From NCBI RefSeq assembly GCF_000217795.1, contig NC_015681.1:1789244-1853243 (forward strand): a stretch of 64,000 nucleotides of DNA, in the 5' to 3' direction. The translations under genes and the position numbers were made by a program. Every line of letters begins with the position of its first letter. The first letter of the stretch is position 1. Under the pieces are notes generated by a model. The model saw nothing but the letters and a program-made list of their open reading frames with translations. It ran no database searches and was not told where the DNA came from. This document shows, piece by piece, positions 8,820 to 16,819 of the stretch. The DNA is from Thermodesulfatator indicus DSM 15286. GTDB taxonomy: Bacteria; Desulfobacterota; Thermodesulfobacteria; Thermodesulfobacteriales; Thermodesulfatatoraceae.

Positions 8820-9204
8820 TCCAGTCACCTTTTATATACTTTAATGTTACTTGTCCCATATAATTTGAGTAATAAAAATTTCCGGTGACAGTTATTTCTT
8901 TTGTGTTAGCTACTGGGCCATTTGTTACTTTCCATTTTATATTGTTGTTTCCAGCTTCATCTCCACAGCATAAGCTCGTATCAACTGCACACGATTTGTC
9001 GATTCCAATTGCTAAACATGAGTCGTCAAATTTAAGTGATATCAAATGTGACAATACTTTGTTGCACTGATATAGTGTTTCTTCTCTAATTTCATTAATT
9101 TTGGCTGATCTTATGTTATTAATCATCAGCGGTCCCAGACCCGCTACTATTATTATTAGTATGACCATGGCCACTAAGCATTCTACTAGTGTAAATCCTT
9201 TCAT
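8809..9204 (-). CDS. PilV-like minor pseudopilin
   Basis: 131 residues starting MKGFTLVECLVAMVILIIIV, a textbook prepilin leader with cleavage after Gly3 and Glu at mature +5. The mature part is short, with a cysteine-rich segment (SCLAIGIDKSCAVDTSLCCGDE) that may be disulfide-bonded. The start overlaps the end of the FimT-like gene by four bases. A PilV role follows from gene order and size; pairwise identity to known PilV is expected to be low outside the leader. Confidence 0.75.
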   Translation of the reverse strand: MKGFTLVECLVAMVILIIIVAGLGPLMINNIRSAKINEIREETLYQCNKVLSHLISLKFDDSCLAIGIDKSCAVDTSLCCGDEAGNNNIKWKVTNGPVANTKEITVTGNFYYSNYMGQVTLKYIKGDWNEN

Positions 9205-9659
9205 GATATTTTCTCCAGGCGAATTCTTCCAGTTATATGATTAACTAATATTTTATAGGTTACTCCGTATCCTGAAATTTCTATGGTGCCGTTTGAAGTT
9301 GGAAGTTTATTTCTTTGAAATATTAATTCGTTAGAAGTTGAAAAAAAAGTTGCCGATATAGTTATTCCATTTTCTAATATTTTCGTAAATAAAGTGGTTC
9401 CAATTGGTACTTCTGCTATATAATTATTAGTATTAAAAGTTATTTTACTTTCTCCTTTAGCCAAAGCCATGGATTGGACATACTGAATATCACTTAATAC
9501 TTGATAAGCGGCCTTTTTTGTTTTGGCCTGTTTTATCCATGTATTGATTTTTGGAATGGCCACACTGGCCAGTATCGCCAGAATAGCAATAACTAGAACT
9601 AGTTCCACTAAGGTTAGGCCCACATATCGTATTTTTTTGTTGTGTATTAGTTTGCTCAT
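9201..9659 (-). CDS. FimT/GspH-like minor pseudopilin
   Basis: About 152 residues with prepilin motif VGLTLVELVLVIAILAILASVA (leader of about 14 residues, cleavage after Gly, Glu at +5) and the typical following region AIPKINTWIKQAK...AAYQVLSDIQYVQSMA. First gene of the four-gene minor-pilin set. GTG at 9665 and ATG at 9659 are both in frame; AAGGG is spaced well only for 9659. GspH/FimT proteins are minor components of the pilus or type II secretion pseudopilus. No pilus motor or secretin genes are in the window, so which machine it serves is open. Confidence 0.75.
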   Translation of the reverse strand: MSKLIHNKKIRYVGLTLVELVLVIAILAILASVAIPKINTWIKQAKTKKAAYQVLSDIQYVQSMALAKGESKITFNTNNYIAEVPIGTTLFTKILENGITISATFFSTSNELIFQRNKLPTSNGTIEISGYGVTYKILVNHITGRIRLEKIS

Positions 9660-9807
9660 CTCCACCCTTAAAGATGGTCTCTTTTAAAACTTATCGGCTG
9701 GGGGAGGGTAGGAGTTTAAAAATTACTATTTTCCCCGTATGTCATTGGAAATGCTTTGTTTTACAGGGTGGTTATTTTAAATCCGAGAGTTTTTACAAAG
9801 GGAGAGG

Positions 9808-9968
9808 GTATTGCGAGCCCTGTCAGGGGCGAAGCAATCTCGTGGCAAAGCAATCTCAGAGACTGCTTCGTCGGCCTTGCGGGCCTCTTCGCAGTGACAG
9901 GGTGGGTATCTTGCGAGGCCCTGTCAGGGACGAAGCAATCCCTGTTTTCTGAATTTTACAAAGGTCTC
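9808..9968. repeat. REP-like repeat cluster ending in a MITE-type terminus
   Basis: Repeat arms ATTGCGAGCCCTGTCAGGG, GACTGCTTCGTCGGCC and CTTCGCAGTGACAGG are followed by ATTTTACAAAGGTCTC (9953-9968), the same right terminus as the 6.6-kb MITE-like element. A matching left terminus was not found, so this may be a solo end. It interrupts the 3' part of a small lipoprotein-like frame. Confidence 0.75.
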
Positions 9969-10191
9969 TTACAGATAATTTATAGGGCCTTTCCGGAAAT
10001 TGTATCGGCAGTAAGCCGCACCTTGGCTTTTTGGATGGACGAAAGCCGCCTTTGTCGTTATCAAAATAATTCTTGTAATAGACAGTAACTTCTTGAACTT
10101 CTTTAGCTTGAAAGTCAATTTCTGCCGAGCATGCGGTTAAGACAAATACAAAACAAGTAAAAAGATTAAGCTTTTCGTAAAGGCAGTCCAA
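9856..10191 (-). pseudogene. Remnant of a small lipoprotein gene truncated by a repeat insertion
   Basis: A frame beginning with TTG at 10191, directly after the preceding gene's stop, encodes a hydrophobic stretch with a lipobox (VLTACSAEI, Cys about residue 21) and about 50 further polar residues up to PYKLSV. The MITE-type terminus AGAGACCTTTG then starts, and the rest of the frame is pure repeat peptide. Read literally, a 111-residue lipoprotein with a repeat-encoded tail; more likely a broken gene. No family is recognisable. The N-terminal part follows the polysaccharide gene at 10193 and may have been its last operon member. Confidence 0.35.
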
Positions 10192-10192
10192 A

Positions 10193-12691
10193 TTATCTTT
10201 TCCACCAGAGTAGTTTTTTCTTTACGCGTATCTTTTGAGGAACAAAGTTTTCTGGTTCTCCAAAATCGTAATTTTCTTCAGGCCATTTGGGAGGAGCTAG
10301 TTTTTCAAACCAGTAGAAACTAAAGCCACTTTGCAAAATAATGGCTAAAGGCCTGGTAAAACTCCAGGTAGAAAAAGATAGCAAGCGCTCAAGGCTTTCC
10401 TGGTAAAAGAATTTAGCTTTTTCCAAAAAAAGTTTTCTTTCATTGGTAGCAGAGGAAAAATAAGCAGCCAGATTAAACACTTCGGCCTTGCGTATTTCCT
10501 GGGCGGCCCAGGTCTCAGTGGGATATTCTAAAAGTTCGGGCTTATCAAGGTAAATGTATTCATTTTTGGCCATCCAGCGGGCGTAATGTAATAGAGATTC
10601 CCGACCATAAGCAAACATATAGTCAAGTTCATTCCATTCGTGTTTTAAAAGCAAGTACTTGCCAAGAACCTGCAGAAACACCGTGTATGACCAGCGTTTT
10701 TCAGGTTTTCGTAGTTCACGGGCTTCAATATCGTCTCTGGGGTGGATACAGCGGCGAATAAGCTCTTCGGCTTTGGCCAAAAATTTCCTATCACGCGTTA
10801 GCTGGTAAGCGTCTAAAAGACAATTGATGGAATTTCCGGCTCCGCGTCCCGGGCCGTGATACCAGGGGTCGCGGGTCTGGCTGGCAAGCCCACTTGGGCT
10901 ATTATCAAGCCAGCGCAAGAATTTAAGAGGCTTGTCCATCTCTATAACGTGCTCACCAAATTTGATTACTACCTCTTTAGCCCTGGGGTCTCCTGTTAGC
11001 AAGTAGTAAAGAAGAAGTCCTGAAGAGTATAGATGTTCGTTGGAAGGGCCGCCTCCGGTTATACCGGCGTCACGCGAATAGCAGCGGTGAGTTGAACGAT
11101 AAGCATCTACGTAATGAAAAGTATGCCAGAAAAGGCCATTATTATACGCCTGTTTATCTTCTTCTGTGTGATAGACGTCTATGTCGTAAACGTGCCTGGC
11201 GAGCTCATGGCCCAGATTGAACCAGCGGATATCCCCAGTGCGCAAAAATTGTATTAAAAAGCTGTAAATCAGGTCATACTGGTTGTTGTAGTGAGAAACT
11301 AGTGGTCGCTTTCCTTTATGAAAAATCGTTTCGTGGTCAGCATAGACGTCGCCAAAGTTTCGCCAGCCGTATTCGTCTATTTTTTCGCGTTTGATAAAAA
11401 ATGAATTTTCCCCCTCAACAGCTTCTTGAGTTATTTTGTTGTAATTTTTGTCTCCCTGGTTTTCGGAGAAATATAAAACCGCCTCTGTCTGGCTGATCCA
11501 ATTCGGGTCTAGTATCGGCGTAATCGGAGAATAGGTCCAGGCCAATTCTGGGGCCGGGTATTTCTCATCGCCAAAAGCCAGCCAGAATTCGTGAGTTTTT
11601 TGCTCTCCCCCTTGGACTTCGTGCAAATCATTGAATTCTTTTGGGAAGAGGGAAATACAGATTAAATCTTTTTCAACTTTTATAGCTTTTGGGAAATTTT
11701 GCCAGAAATAAGGTACGGCCAAGCTAATTTCTGTTTTGTCTTTCGTCAATATTTTGACTAGTGGGCTGGCCCTTAGTCCGTAAGTTTCCGAATGGCCCGC
11801 TTTTAGGCGATATCCTTTAAAGGTAAGAGAAACAATACCATCTTTGTTCACATGGACCGGACTTTGCCATAATTTTCCGCCACTTGAGTCTTGATAAATT
11901 TCAAAAGGTGGAACTGTTTCTTGAAAAGGGTTAGATGTTTCCGTGGAAAAAAGTATTGTTTCAGCCGGCTGTGAAGGCCATAAAACAAGAGAAAGGTCTT
12001 TTATGTACATGGAACCAGGGTCTCCCAGGTCCCAGTAACCGCCTTTGTGTTTGGCCCGGCGCGGGTTTCTTACGGTAAACTCAATTTTTACCAGGGAAAG
12101 CCCAGCCCAAAAAGTAAACCTTTGGTAAAATAGCAGGTGCAAATCCCGTTTTGGCGAGGATATTTGCCCCTTTATACCGATAACAACTTTTAACGGGCCG
12201 CTTTCTTCTATTGCTAACGATTTTATTTTGAGAGAGGTTTCCTTATCTTTACTTCCTATAACCTGCCATTTTGTTTTAGCAAAAAGAGGCGTGCTGTTTA
12301 AAAAGATATTTTCCAGAAAAGACGATAATTTGGAAATTAGAATAGAAGTTTGGCCGTTGTTTATATTAATTTCGTTTTCAGTCTGCCGAATAACAAATGA
12401 ACTTTTAAGCTTTGAATGGGTTTCTACGAGAGCGATGGCATAATTTTTCTTTTCACCTGGTTTAAGATCGGCTAAGAAATTTCCCAAAACCCATTTTAGA
12501 CTCCCGTCGGGCCACAGGAGGGTTGGCTCCCATTGGCTTGTTAGCTGGCTTTCTTGAGAATCAAGAATTACCAGTTGTTTTGGATTTTTAACTAACCCCT
12601 TTGGTAACGGAAGGCCAAAAGAAACGGGTTCCTTTACACGCTTGATACCGGCTTTTTCCTGTAGGGTTATATAAGTTAACTTTTTAGTCAT
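10193..12691 (-). CDS. Putative polysaccharide-active protein, PcRGLX/YetA-like (RIFT-barrel plus alpha/alpha-barrel)
   Basis: 832 residues without a signal peptide. The N-terminal half is beta-rich, with PVSFGLPLPKGLV near residue 22 and WPDGSLKWVLGNF near 60, the pattern of the RIFT-barrel domain of PcRGLX/YetA-like proteins. The C-terminal half is alpha-helical, with FHKGKRPLVSHYNNQYD, GGGPSNEHLYSSGLLLYYLLTGD and HGPGRGAGNSINCLLDAYQLT, suggesting a six-hairpin toroid as in polysaccharide lyases and glycosidases. Rhamnogalacturonan-type activity is known for some relatives; the substrate here is unknown. It is downstream of the asparagine-synthase-like and UbiA genes with 6-base spacing, so it probably belongs to the exopolysaccharide operon. 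The cytoplasmic prediction is odd for a lyase. Confidence 0.6.
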   Translation of the reverse strand: MTKKLTYITLQEKAGIKRVKEPVSFGLPLPKGLVKNPKQLVILDSQESQLTSQWEPTLLWPDGSLKWVLGNFLADLKPGEKKNYAIALVETHSKLKSSFVIRQTENEININNGQTSILISKLSSFLENIFLNSTPLFAKTKWQVIGSKDKETSLKIKSLAIEESGPLKVVIGIKGQISSPKRDLHLLFYQRFTFWAGLSLVKIEFTVRNPRRAKHKGGYWDLGDPGSMYIKDLSLVLWPSQPAETILFSTETSNPFQETVPPFEIYQDSSGGKLWQSPVHVNKDGIVSLTFKGYRLKAGHSETYGLRASPLVKILTKDKTEISLAVPYFWQNFPKAIKVEKDLICISLFPKEFNDLHEVQGGEQKTHEFWLAFGDEKYPAPELAWTYSPITPILDPNWISQTEAVLYFSENQGDKNYNKITQEAVEGENSFFIKREKIDEYGWRNFGDVYADHETIFHKGKRPLVSHYNNQYDLIYSFLIQFLRTGDIRWFNLGHELARHVYDIDVYHTEEDKQAYNNGLFWHTFHYVDAYRSTHRCYSRDAGITGGGPSNEHLYSSGLLLYYLLTGDPRAKEVVIKFGEHVIEMDKPLKFLRWLDNSPSGLASQTRDPWYHGPGRGAGNSINCLLDAYQLTRDRKFLAKAEELIRRCIHPRDDIEARELRKPEKRWSYTVFLQVLGKYLLLKHEWNELDYMFAYGRESLLHYARWMAKNEYIYLDKPELLEYPTETWAAQEIRKAEVFNLAAYFSSATNERKLFLEKAKFFYQESLERLLSFSTWSFTRPLAIILQSGFSFYWFEKLAPPKWPEENYDFGEPENFVPQKIRVKKKLLWWKR

Positions 12692-12697
12692 ACTTAT

Positions 12698-14509
12698 TTA
12701 ATCTAAAAATTCCCGGAACCAGAGTTCAAGCCCGGCCGCTGTGCCCAAAAACCGGGCGTAATTTTTCTTCCCGGTAATGTGAGCGTCAAAAACTTCTTTA
12801 AGAACGCGAGGTTCATATATGCCTCGGTCTAAAGTCTTTTTATCAAATAGTATTTGTTCTAAAGCCTCGCGGAAATATTTACGTTGCCACTTGTCAAATT
12901 CAGTGTAGTGCCTGAAACCCGGCACGCTTAGTTTCTTTAGCAAGGAATTAAATTTGTCGGTAAGCCAAAGGCGCAGCTTCCCGGCATCAAGCGGTGCTCC
13001 GGTATTAGAATTGGGCACTTTTACCAAGGCGGGCATACATGTTTTGACTATTTCTATGTGAATTTCTCCTTCCCAGCGCTTTTCAATTGGAAGAGAGAAC
13101 AATTTTTTTAGAAACACCTCATCTGTAAATGGTAATCGCACTTCTATTTGAGTTCTGAAGATATTCAAGGACGAAACAACTTGGCGACTCATATATTCAA
13201 ACAAGTAAAAATGCAAAAATACATCTCCAGGTGATAAATTTTCCAGAAGACTTGATATTTTACTAAGAGATTCTTCCTTAATTCTTGCTGGTAAGCGCTT
13301 CAAATCTTCTATCAGGAAAAATTTTTCCGGCGCAATGTCTGGTAAAACCAGATTAGCCTTGCGGAGAAAGATCTCGGTTAAAGTCAGAGGGCTATCAGAG
13401 TTTAAGACTTGCTTATCTACCTGAACCGGAAAGGCCAGGGAAGCCTTGGCGAGCTCTCCGCCGTGGCCACGAAAAAGTATTTTAAAAGGAGCCCTTTTAA
13501 AGTAATCAAGGGCTACCTTTTCTGTTGACTCGTGAGGAAAATAAAAACCATCACTGTAGTAAACCAAGGTTTTGGCAAGAGACACAAAATCTCGCAAACT
13601 GTCTTCGGTGATGGGCAAAAACTCGTGCCTGGTGCCGGCAATTTGGGCCATACGGGCCGAAAGCCTCTCATCTTCACAGCTGGGAAGCCCGAGGGTATAT
13701 GAGGGTAAGCCCTGAGCTTCTCCGCCAAGGGCGGCCAAAATACTTCTGGAATCAAGCCCCCCCGAAAGCGAGATACCTAGTAACTCTCTATTTTTAACAC
13801 GCTTGTGCACCCCTTCCCTAAAAATTTCGGCGATTTCGTTTAGGGCAATATCTTGATATTCTCCTTTTGGAGTGAAAACAGAAAGGGTATCCCAATAAGA
13901 TGACAGTTCTAAAGAATCTTCTTTTAAAGAATAGCCTAACACCGAGGCCTGGGGTAAAAGCTTAGCTCCTTTAATGAGGGTTTTATCACCGGTGGCAAAA
14001 CTAAAAAAAAGTAAGTCGCCAATAGTCTTCCAATCAATGGCCTTTTTTACTTGAGGATGACGTAAAATAGCCTTTAACTCAGAAGCAAAAACAAAGCCTT
14101 TGTCTAATTTAGCGTAATAAAGAGACTTTAAACCAAATTTGTCAACAGCAAGATATACTTTCTGGGAAGCCTTATCATATAAACAGAAAGAAAATATGCC
14201 TTCCACATCAGACAAAAAAGAAAAATTTTTATGTTGTTTAAAAAGAGTTAAAATATATTGAGCATCATTAAATTGGCTTTGATTATTGTAAAGTTCACCG
14301 TCTAAAAAAATAATAAAATCTCTGTCTTCAATTATTTTCTTAGGTTTTGCTAATTCTTTTATCAAAATTAATGAGCCCCAAAATGGAGGATATTTAATTA
14401 ATTCTATCTGGTAATCCTGGCGATGTTTAAGACTTTCTACTAGCTTATTTAAAATAGATTGACTGGCAATATCTTCTCGCTCTGAACATACTCCCACTAG
14501 ACCTGGCAT
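12698..14509 (-). CDS. Asparagine synthase-like protein with a degenerate glutaminase domain
   Basis: 603 residues. The N-terminal class II amidotransferase fold is present (FIIFLDGELYN, EGIFSFCLYDK, DKFGLKSLYYA), followed by the ATP-pyrophosphatase domain with the P-loop SGGLDSR near residue 247. The protein begins Met-Pro-Gly where active glutamine amidotransferases have Met-Cys-Gly, so the N-terminal catalytic Cys is absent and glutaminase activity should be lost. Such AsnB relatives are common in polysaccharide loci, where a sugar acid might be amidated with ammonia or another amine (inference). Genes on both sides are only 1-6 bases away, indicating one operon with the UbiA and RIFT-barrel genes. 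Confidence 0.8.
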   Translation of the reverse strand: MPGLVGVCSEREDIASQSILNKLVESLKHRQDYQIELIKYPPFWGSLILIKELAKPKKIIEDRDFIIFLDGELYNNQSQFNDAQYILTLFKQHKNFSFLSDVEGIFSFCLYDKASQKVYLAVDKFGLKSLYYAKLDKGFVFASELKAILRHPQVKKAIDWKTIGDLLFFSFATGDKTLIKGAKLLPQASVLGYSLKEDSLELSSYWDTLSVFTPKGEYQDIALNEIAEIFREGVHKRVKNRELLGISLSGGLDSRSILAALGGEAQGLPSYTLGLPSCEDERLSARMAQIAGTRHEFLPITEDSLRDFVSLAKTLVYYSDGFYFPHESTEKVALDYFKRAPFKILFRGHGGELAKASLAFPVQVDKQVLNSDSPLTLTEIFLRKANLVLPDIAPEKFFLIEDLKRLPARIKEESLSKISSLLENLSPGDVFLHFYLFEYMSRQVVSSLNIFRTQIEVRLPFTDEVFLKKLFSLPIEKRWEGEIHIEIVKTCMPALVKVPNSNTGAPLDAGKLRLWLTDKFNSLLKKLSVPGFRHYTEFDKWQRKYFREALEQILFDKKTLDRGIYEPRVLKEVFDAHITGKKNYARFLGTAAGLELWFREFLD

Positions 14510-14510
14510 A

Positions 14511-15470
14511 TTAAAACTCCCATAATGGATTGATGTTGTAAGGTATAATTTTAAACAACTTATAAAGTACTGGAATCTTTACAAAAAGTAAAAAAACAAA
14601 AGCGGTAAAACAAACCCCCAGATAAAGCATAAGCCCTGTTTCACGATAAAGATGTTCAGGACGTTGGACGGGGCTGTTGTCGCGAAAAGCAATTTTTAAA
14701 TAATAGGCAAAAAACCCGGCTAATAACGGCACACATAACAATAACTCTAAGTGATAACGCACAATAAAAATTCCTAAAAAGAAGGCACAAAAAATGGCAT
14801 AGTAAAATATGCTGATAAGCAGCCTTTCTTCAGTATAGTGAGCAAACGACTTACGATATTTGGCTGCCCTTTCAGGGTCACCAATCATGCGGTATTCAGC
14901 AAATCTTTTAGCCGCCATAAAAAAGGCTCCGGCCATCCAATAGGCAACTACCAAAGAAAGAGGTGGAATTTTATTGGTAATTAAGACAAACCAGCCCAAG
15001 AATAGACGAATTGGATTATTAATAGCCTCGGTAAGAACATCCAGATAGGGAATGTCTTTGGTGCGAAAAGGTGGCACATTATAAAAGAAACCCATTACCC
15101 AAAGCCAGAGGGCTGATAAGAAAAAGGCCATATTTATTTTATAGGCAATAGATAAACCGATAACGGCCAGGATAAGCCATTCGGCATAGGCCAAAGGTAA
15201 ATAAACACGTCCCGAAGGAATGGGACGATTTTTTTTCGTCGGGTGTAAAGCATCTTTGGGAGCGTCAAGTATTTCGTTAATGACGTAATTGCTTGAGGCT
15301 ACCAGGCAGGCCACTATTATGCCTAGCAACACCTTCAAATACCAGTTTGTTTTTATCAGTTGAGGTTCTATGAAGAAGGCCAATAAGATACCCAGGACCA
15401 TAAAACCGTTTTTGAACCAGTGGTCCGGCCGGGCAATGGCGATGTAGGCCTTAAAATCAAAATTTTTCAT
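14511..15470 (-). CDS. UbiA-family prenyltransferase (decaprenyl-phosphate phosphoribosyltransferase-like)
   Basis: 319 residues with about eight membrane helices. The first Asp-rich motif appears as NYVINEILDAPKDALHPTKKNRP, close to the pattern of decaprenyl-phosphate phosphoribosyltransferases that attach a phosphoribosyl group to polyprenyl phosphate. The second acidic region is EYRMIGDPERAAKYRKS. The role in the operon is probably to make or modify a polyprenyl-phosphate-linked sugar used by the neighbouring GT39 or ligase proteins (inference). It lies 1 base from the asparagine-synthase-like gene. A start at 15470 with GGGTGGAAC upstream is reasonable. Confidence 0.8.
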   Translation of the reverse strand: MKNFDFKAYIAIARPDHWFKNGFMVLGILLAFFIEPQLIKTNWYLKVLLGIIVACLVASSNYVINEILDAPKDALHPTKKNRPIPSGRVYLPLAYAEWLILAVIGLSIAYKINMAFFLSALWLWVMGFFYNVPPFRTKDIPYLDVLTEAINNPIRLFLGWFVLITNKIPPLSLVVAYWMAGAFFMAAKRFAEYRMIGDPERAAKYRKSFAHYTEERLLISIFYYAIFCAFFLGIFIVRYHLELLLCVPLLAGFFAYYLKIAFRDNSPVQRPEHLYRETGLMLYLGVCFTAFVFLLFVKIPVLYKLFKIIPYNINPLWEF

Positions 15471-15527
15471 GTTCCACCCTTTCTGGTATTTTTTTCTGTT
15501 AGTGTGAGGCCTGTTCCTCCCTCCATG

Positions 15528-15860
15528 TCATTGTTGCGAGGCTGCAGTAGCAGCCGAAGCAACCTCAGAGACTGCTTCGTCGGCACTTCGTGCCTCCTCG
15601 CAGTGACAGAAGAGGGGCGGCTCCTCGCAGTGACGGTGAGGGTTTCATTGAGAGGCTGCTCACCATCATTGTTATTCATTGTCATTGCGAAGCTGTTCTC
15701 CATCATTGTCATTGCGAGGGGCGAAGCCCCGAAGCAATCCTTGTCGCGAGGCGACACAGTCGCCATGGCGATCTCAAAGATCCCTTCGCTCCGCTCGGGA
15801 CAGGGACTGCTTCGCTTCGCTCGCAGTGACGGTGAGGTTCTCCTCGCAGTGACAGGATAG
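15528..15860. repeat. REP-like palindromic repeat cluster
   Basis: Many arms (GTCATTGTTGCGAGGC, CTCGCAGTGAC, GTCATTGCGAAG, GTCATTGCGAGGGGCGAAG, CTTCGCTCGCAGTGAC) and the sub-module TTGTCGCGAGGCGACACAG. It is followed at 15860-15950 by degenerate GCCGATGGC and pyrimidine-rich CACCCCTTACCCCTC microrepeats. No gene is seen in 15471-15951. Confidence 0.9.
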
Positions 15861-15951
15861 CCGGTGGCCGATAGTAGATGGCCGATGGCTCTAAGCAACT
15901 TTTCACCCCTCACCCCTTACCCCTCATCTCTCACTTTTCACTTTCTACATG

Positions 15952-16623
15952 TTATTTAGCAAAGTTCTTACTATACATAAAAACTAGGTTTTCAAAATAT
16001 TGTTTTATTTTTAACCATTCTTTTTCAGTCAATACTTGTTTTTTGTTAATTAACACTTGTTGTCCTTCAGCGTCATTAAAATAGGTTAAAGCTTTAAGTA
16101 AATTTTTTTCCACAGACTTAAAAGAAATATATTTTTTCTGACAAAAATCTACCACATCAGCCAAATTCCATTTACGCTTTGCCAGTAAAAAATAAAAATC
16201 AAAAAAGTCTTTTTTTTGCCCGCGCTGTATAATAGCAATAGCTTTGGTAGCTATAAGGTCTTCATCAGAAGAAACACTTACTAACATATTATTTAATTTT
16301 AAATTTTCTAAATCCTTTATTAAAGGATAGGGATATGAGAAAAAACTTACTAGAACTTCAGTAATTCTTCCCTGAATAGTACCTTTAGATATGGTCTCTA
16401 CTTCACCCCACTTAGACCACTCGTTGATAATTTCTTCTGCAGGGAAGTTGTCTTCAGCGAATTGAGGAAGTGTAAATAAATCTAAGTCTTCGGATATACG
16501 ATGATCATACTTTAGTGTAAGGGCAGTACCTCCTGTTAAATAAAACTTTTTAAAAACGCCAGATTTCGCAAGAAGTTCTAAAGCTATTTTTTGTTCTTTG
16601 CTTAATTTCTTCATCAGATACAT
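15952..16623 (-). CDS. Nucleotidyltransferase of the AbiEii/AbiGii type (toxin-like)
   Basis: 223 residues. The nucleotidyltransferase motif YLTGGTALTLKYDHRISEDLDLF (residues about 28-50) has the G-G/S and D-x-D pattern of AbiEii proteins; EDLIATKAIAI and KKDFFDFYFLL follow as in the family. AbiEii toxins add nucleotides to tRNA or other targets and act in abortive infection. Start at 16623 or 16614. The gene overlaps the preceding small gene by up to 74 bases, the arrangement expected for a cognate antitoxin-toxin pair. Composition is more AT-rich than the flanking polysaccharide genes, which suggests acquisition. A solitary housekeeping NTase is a less likely alternative. Confidence 0.75.
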   Translation of the reverse strand: MYLMKKLSKEQKIALELLAKSGVFKKFYLTGGTALTLKYDHRISEDLDLFTLPQFAEDNFPAEEIINEWSKWGEVETISKGTIQGRITEVLVSFFSYPYPLIKDLENLKLNNMLVSVSSDEDLIATKAIAIIQRGQKKDFFDFYFLLAKRKWNLADVVDFCQKKYISFKSVEKNLLKALTYFNDAEGQQVLINKKQVLTEKEWLKIKQYFENLVFMYSKNFAK

Positions 16624-16819
16624 CCAATATTAATTTCCAAAAAGTGAAATTTTCTCGCTTAAAAAGATGTATATTTTTTAAAAAAGTTTTTTTTAATGTG
16701 CTTTTTTTATATTGCTTTAAAAGTTCCAGAGGGTCATCATAGAGCATGCGTCTCACTAAAAGAACTTCTGAGTCATTACAATGATCCCAGTTCCATTTTT
16801 TTTGTTTTTCGTTCATCAT
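16550..16819 (-). CDS. Small partner protein of the AbiEii-type nucleotidyltransferase (DUF6922-like)
   Basis: About 89 residues beginning MMNEKQKKWNWDHCND. It resembles small proteins encoded directly upstream of AbiEii-like nucleotidyltransferases: a positively charged middle (EVLLVRRMLYDDPLELL...YKKSTLKKTF) and a FTFWKLILDVSDEE segment. I infer an antitoxin or DNA-binding role from position; no helix-turn-helix is certain. ATGs at 16819 and 16816 follow GGTGG; an upstream TTG is possible. It overlaps both the nucleotidyltransferase and the end of the upstream glycoside-hydrolase-like gene (by about 44 bases), so the unit appears to have been inserted tightly into the end of that gene. Confidence 0.55.
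   Translation of the reverse strand: MMNEKQKKWNWDHCNDSEVLLVRRMLYDDPLELLKQYKKSTLKKTFLKNIHLFKRENFTFWKLILDVSDEEIKQRTKNSFRTSCEIWRF

Noticed and set aside
15528-15860. Repeat cluster considered as a CRISPR array
   Set aside because: Units vary in length and inner sequence, occur in both orientations, have no regular spacers and no cas genes nearby.
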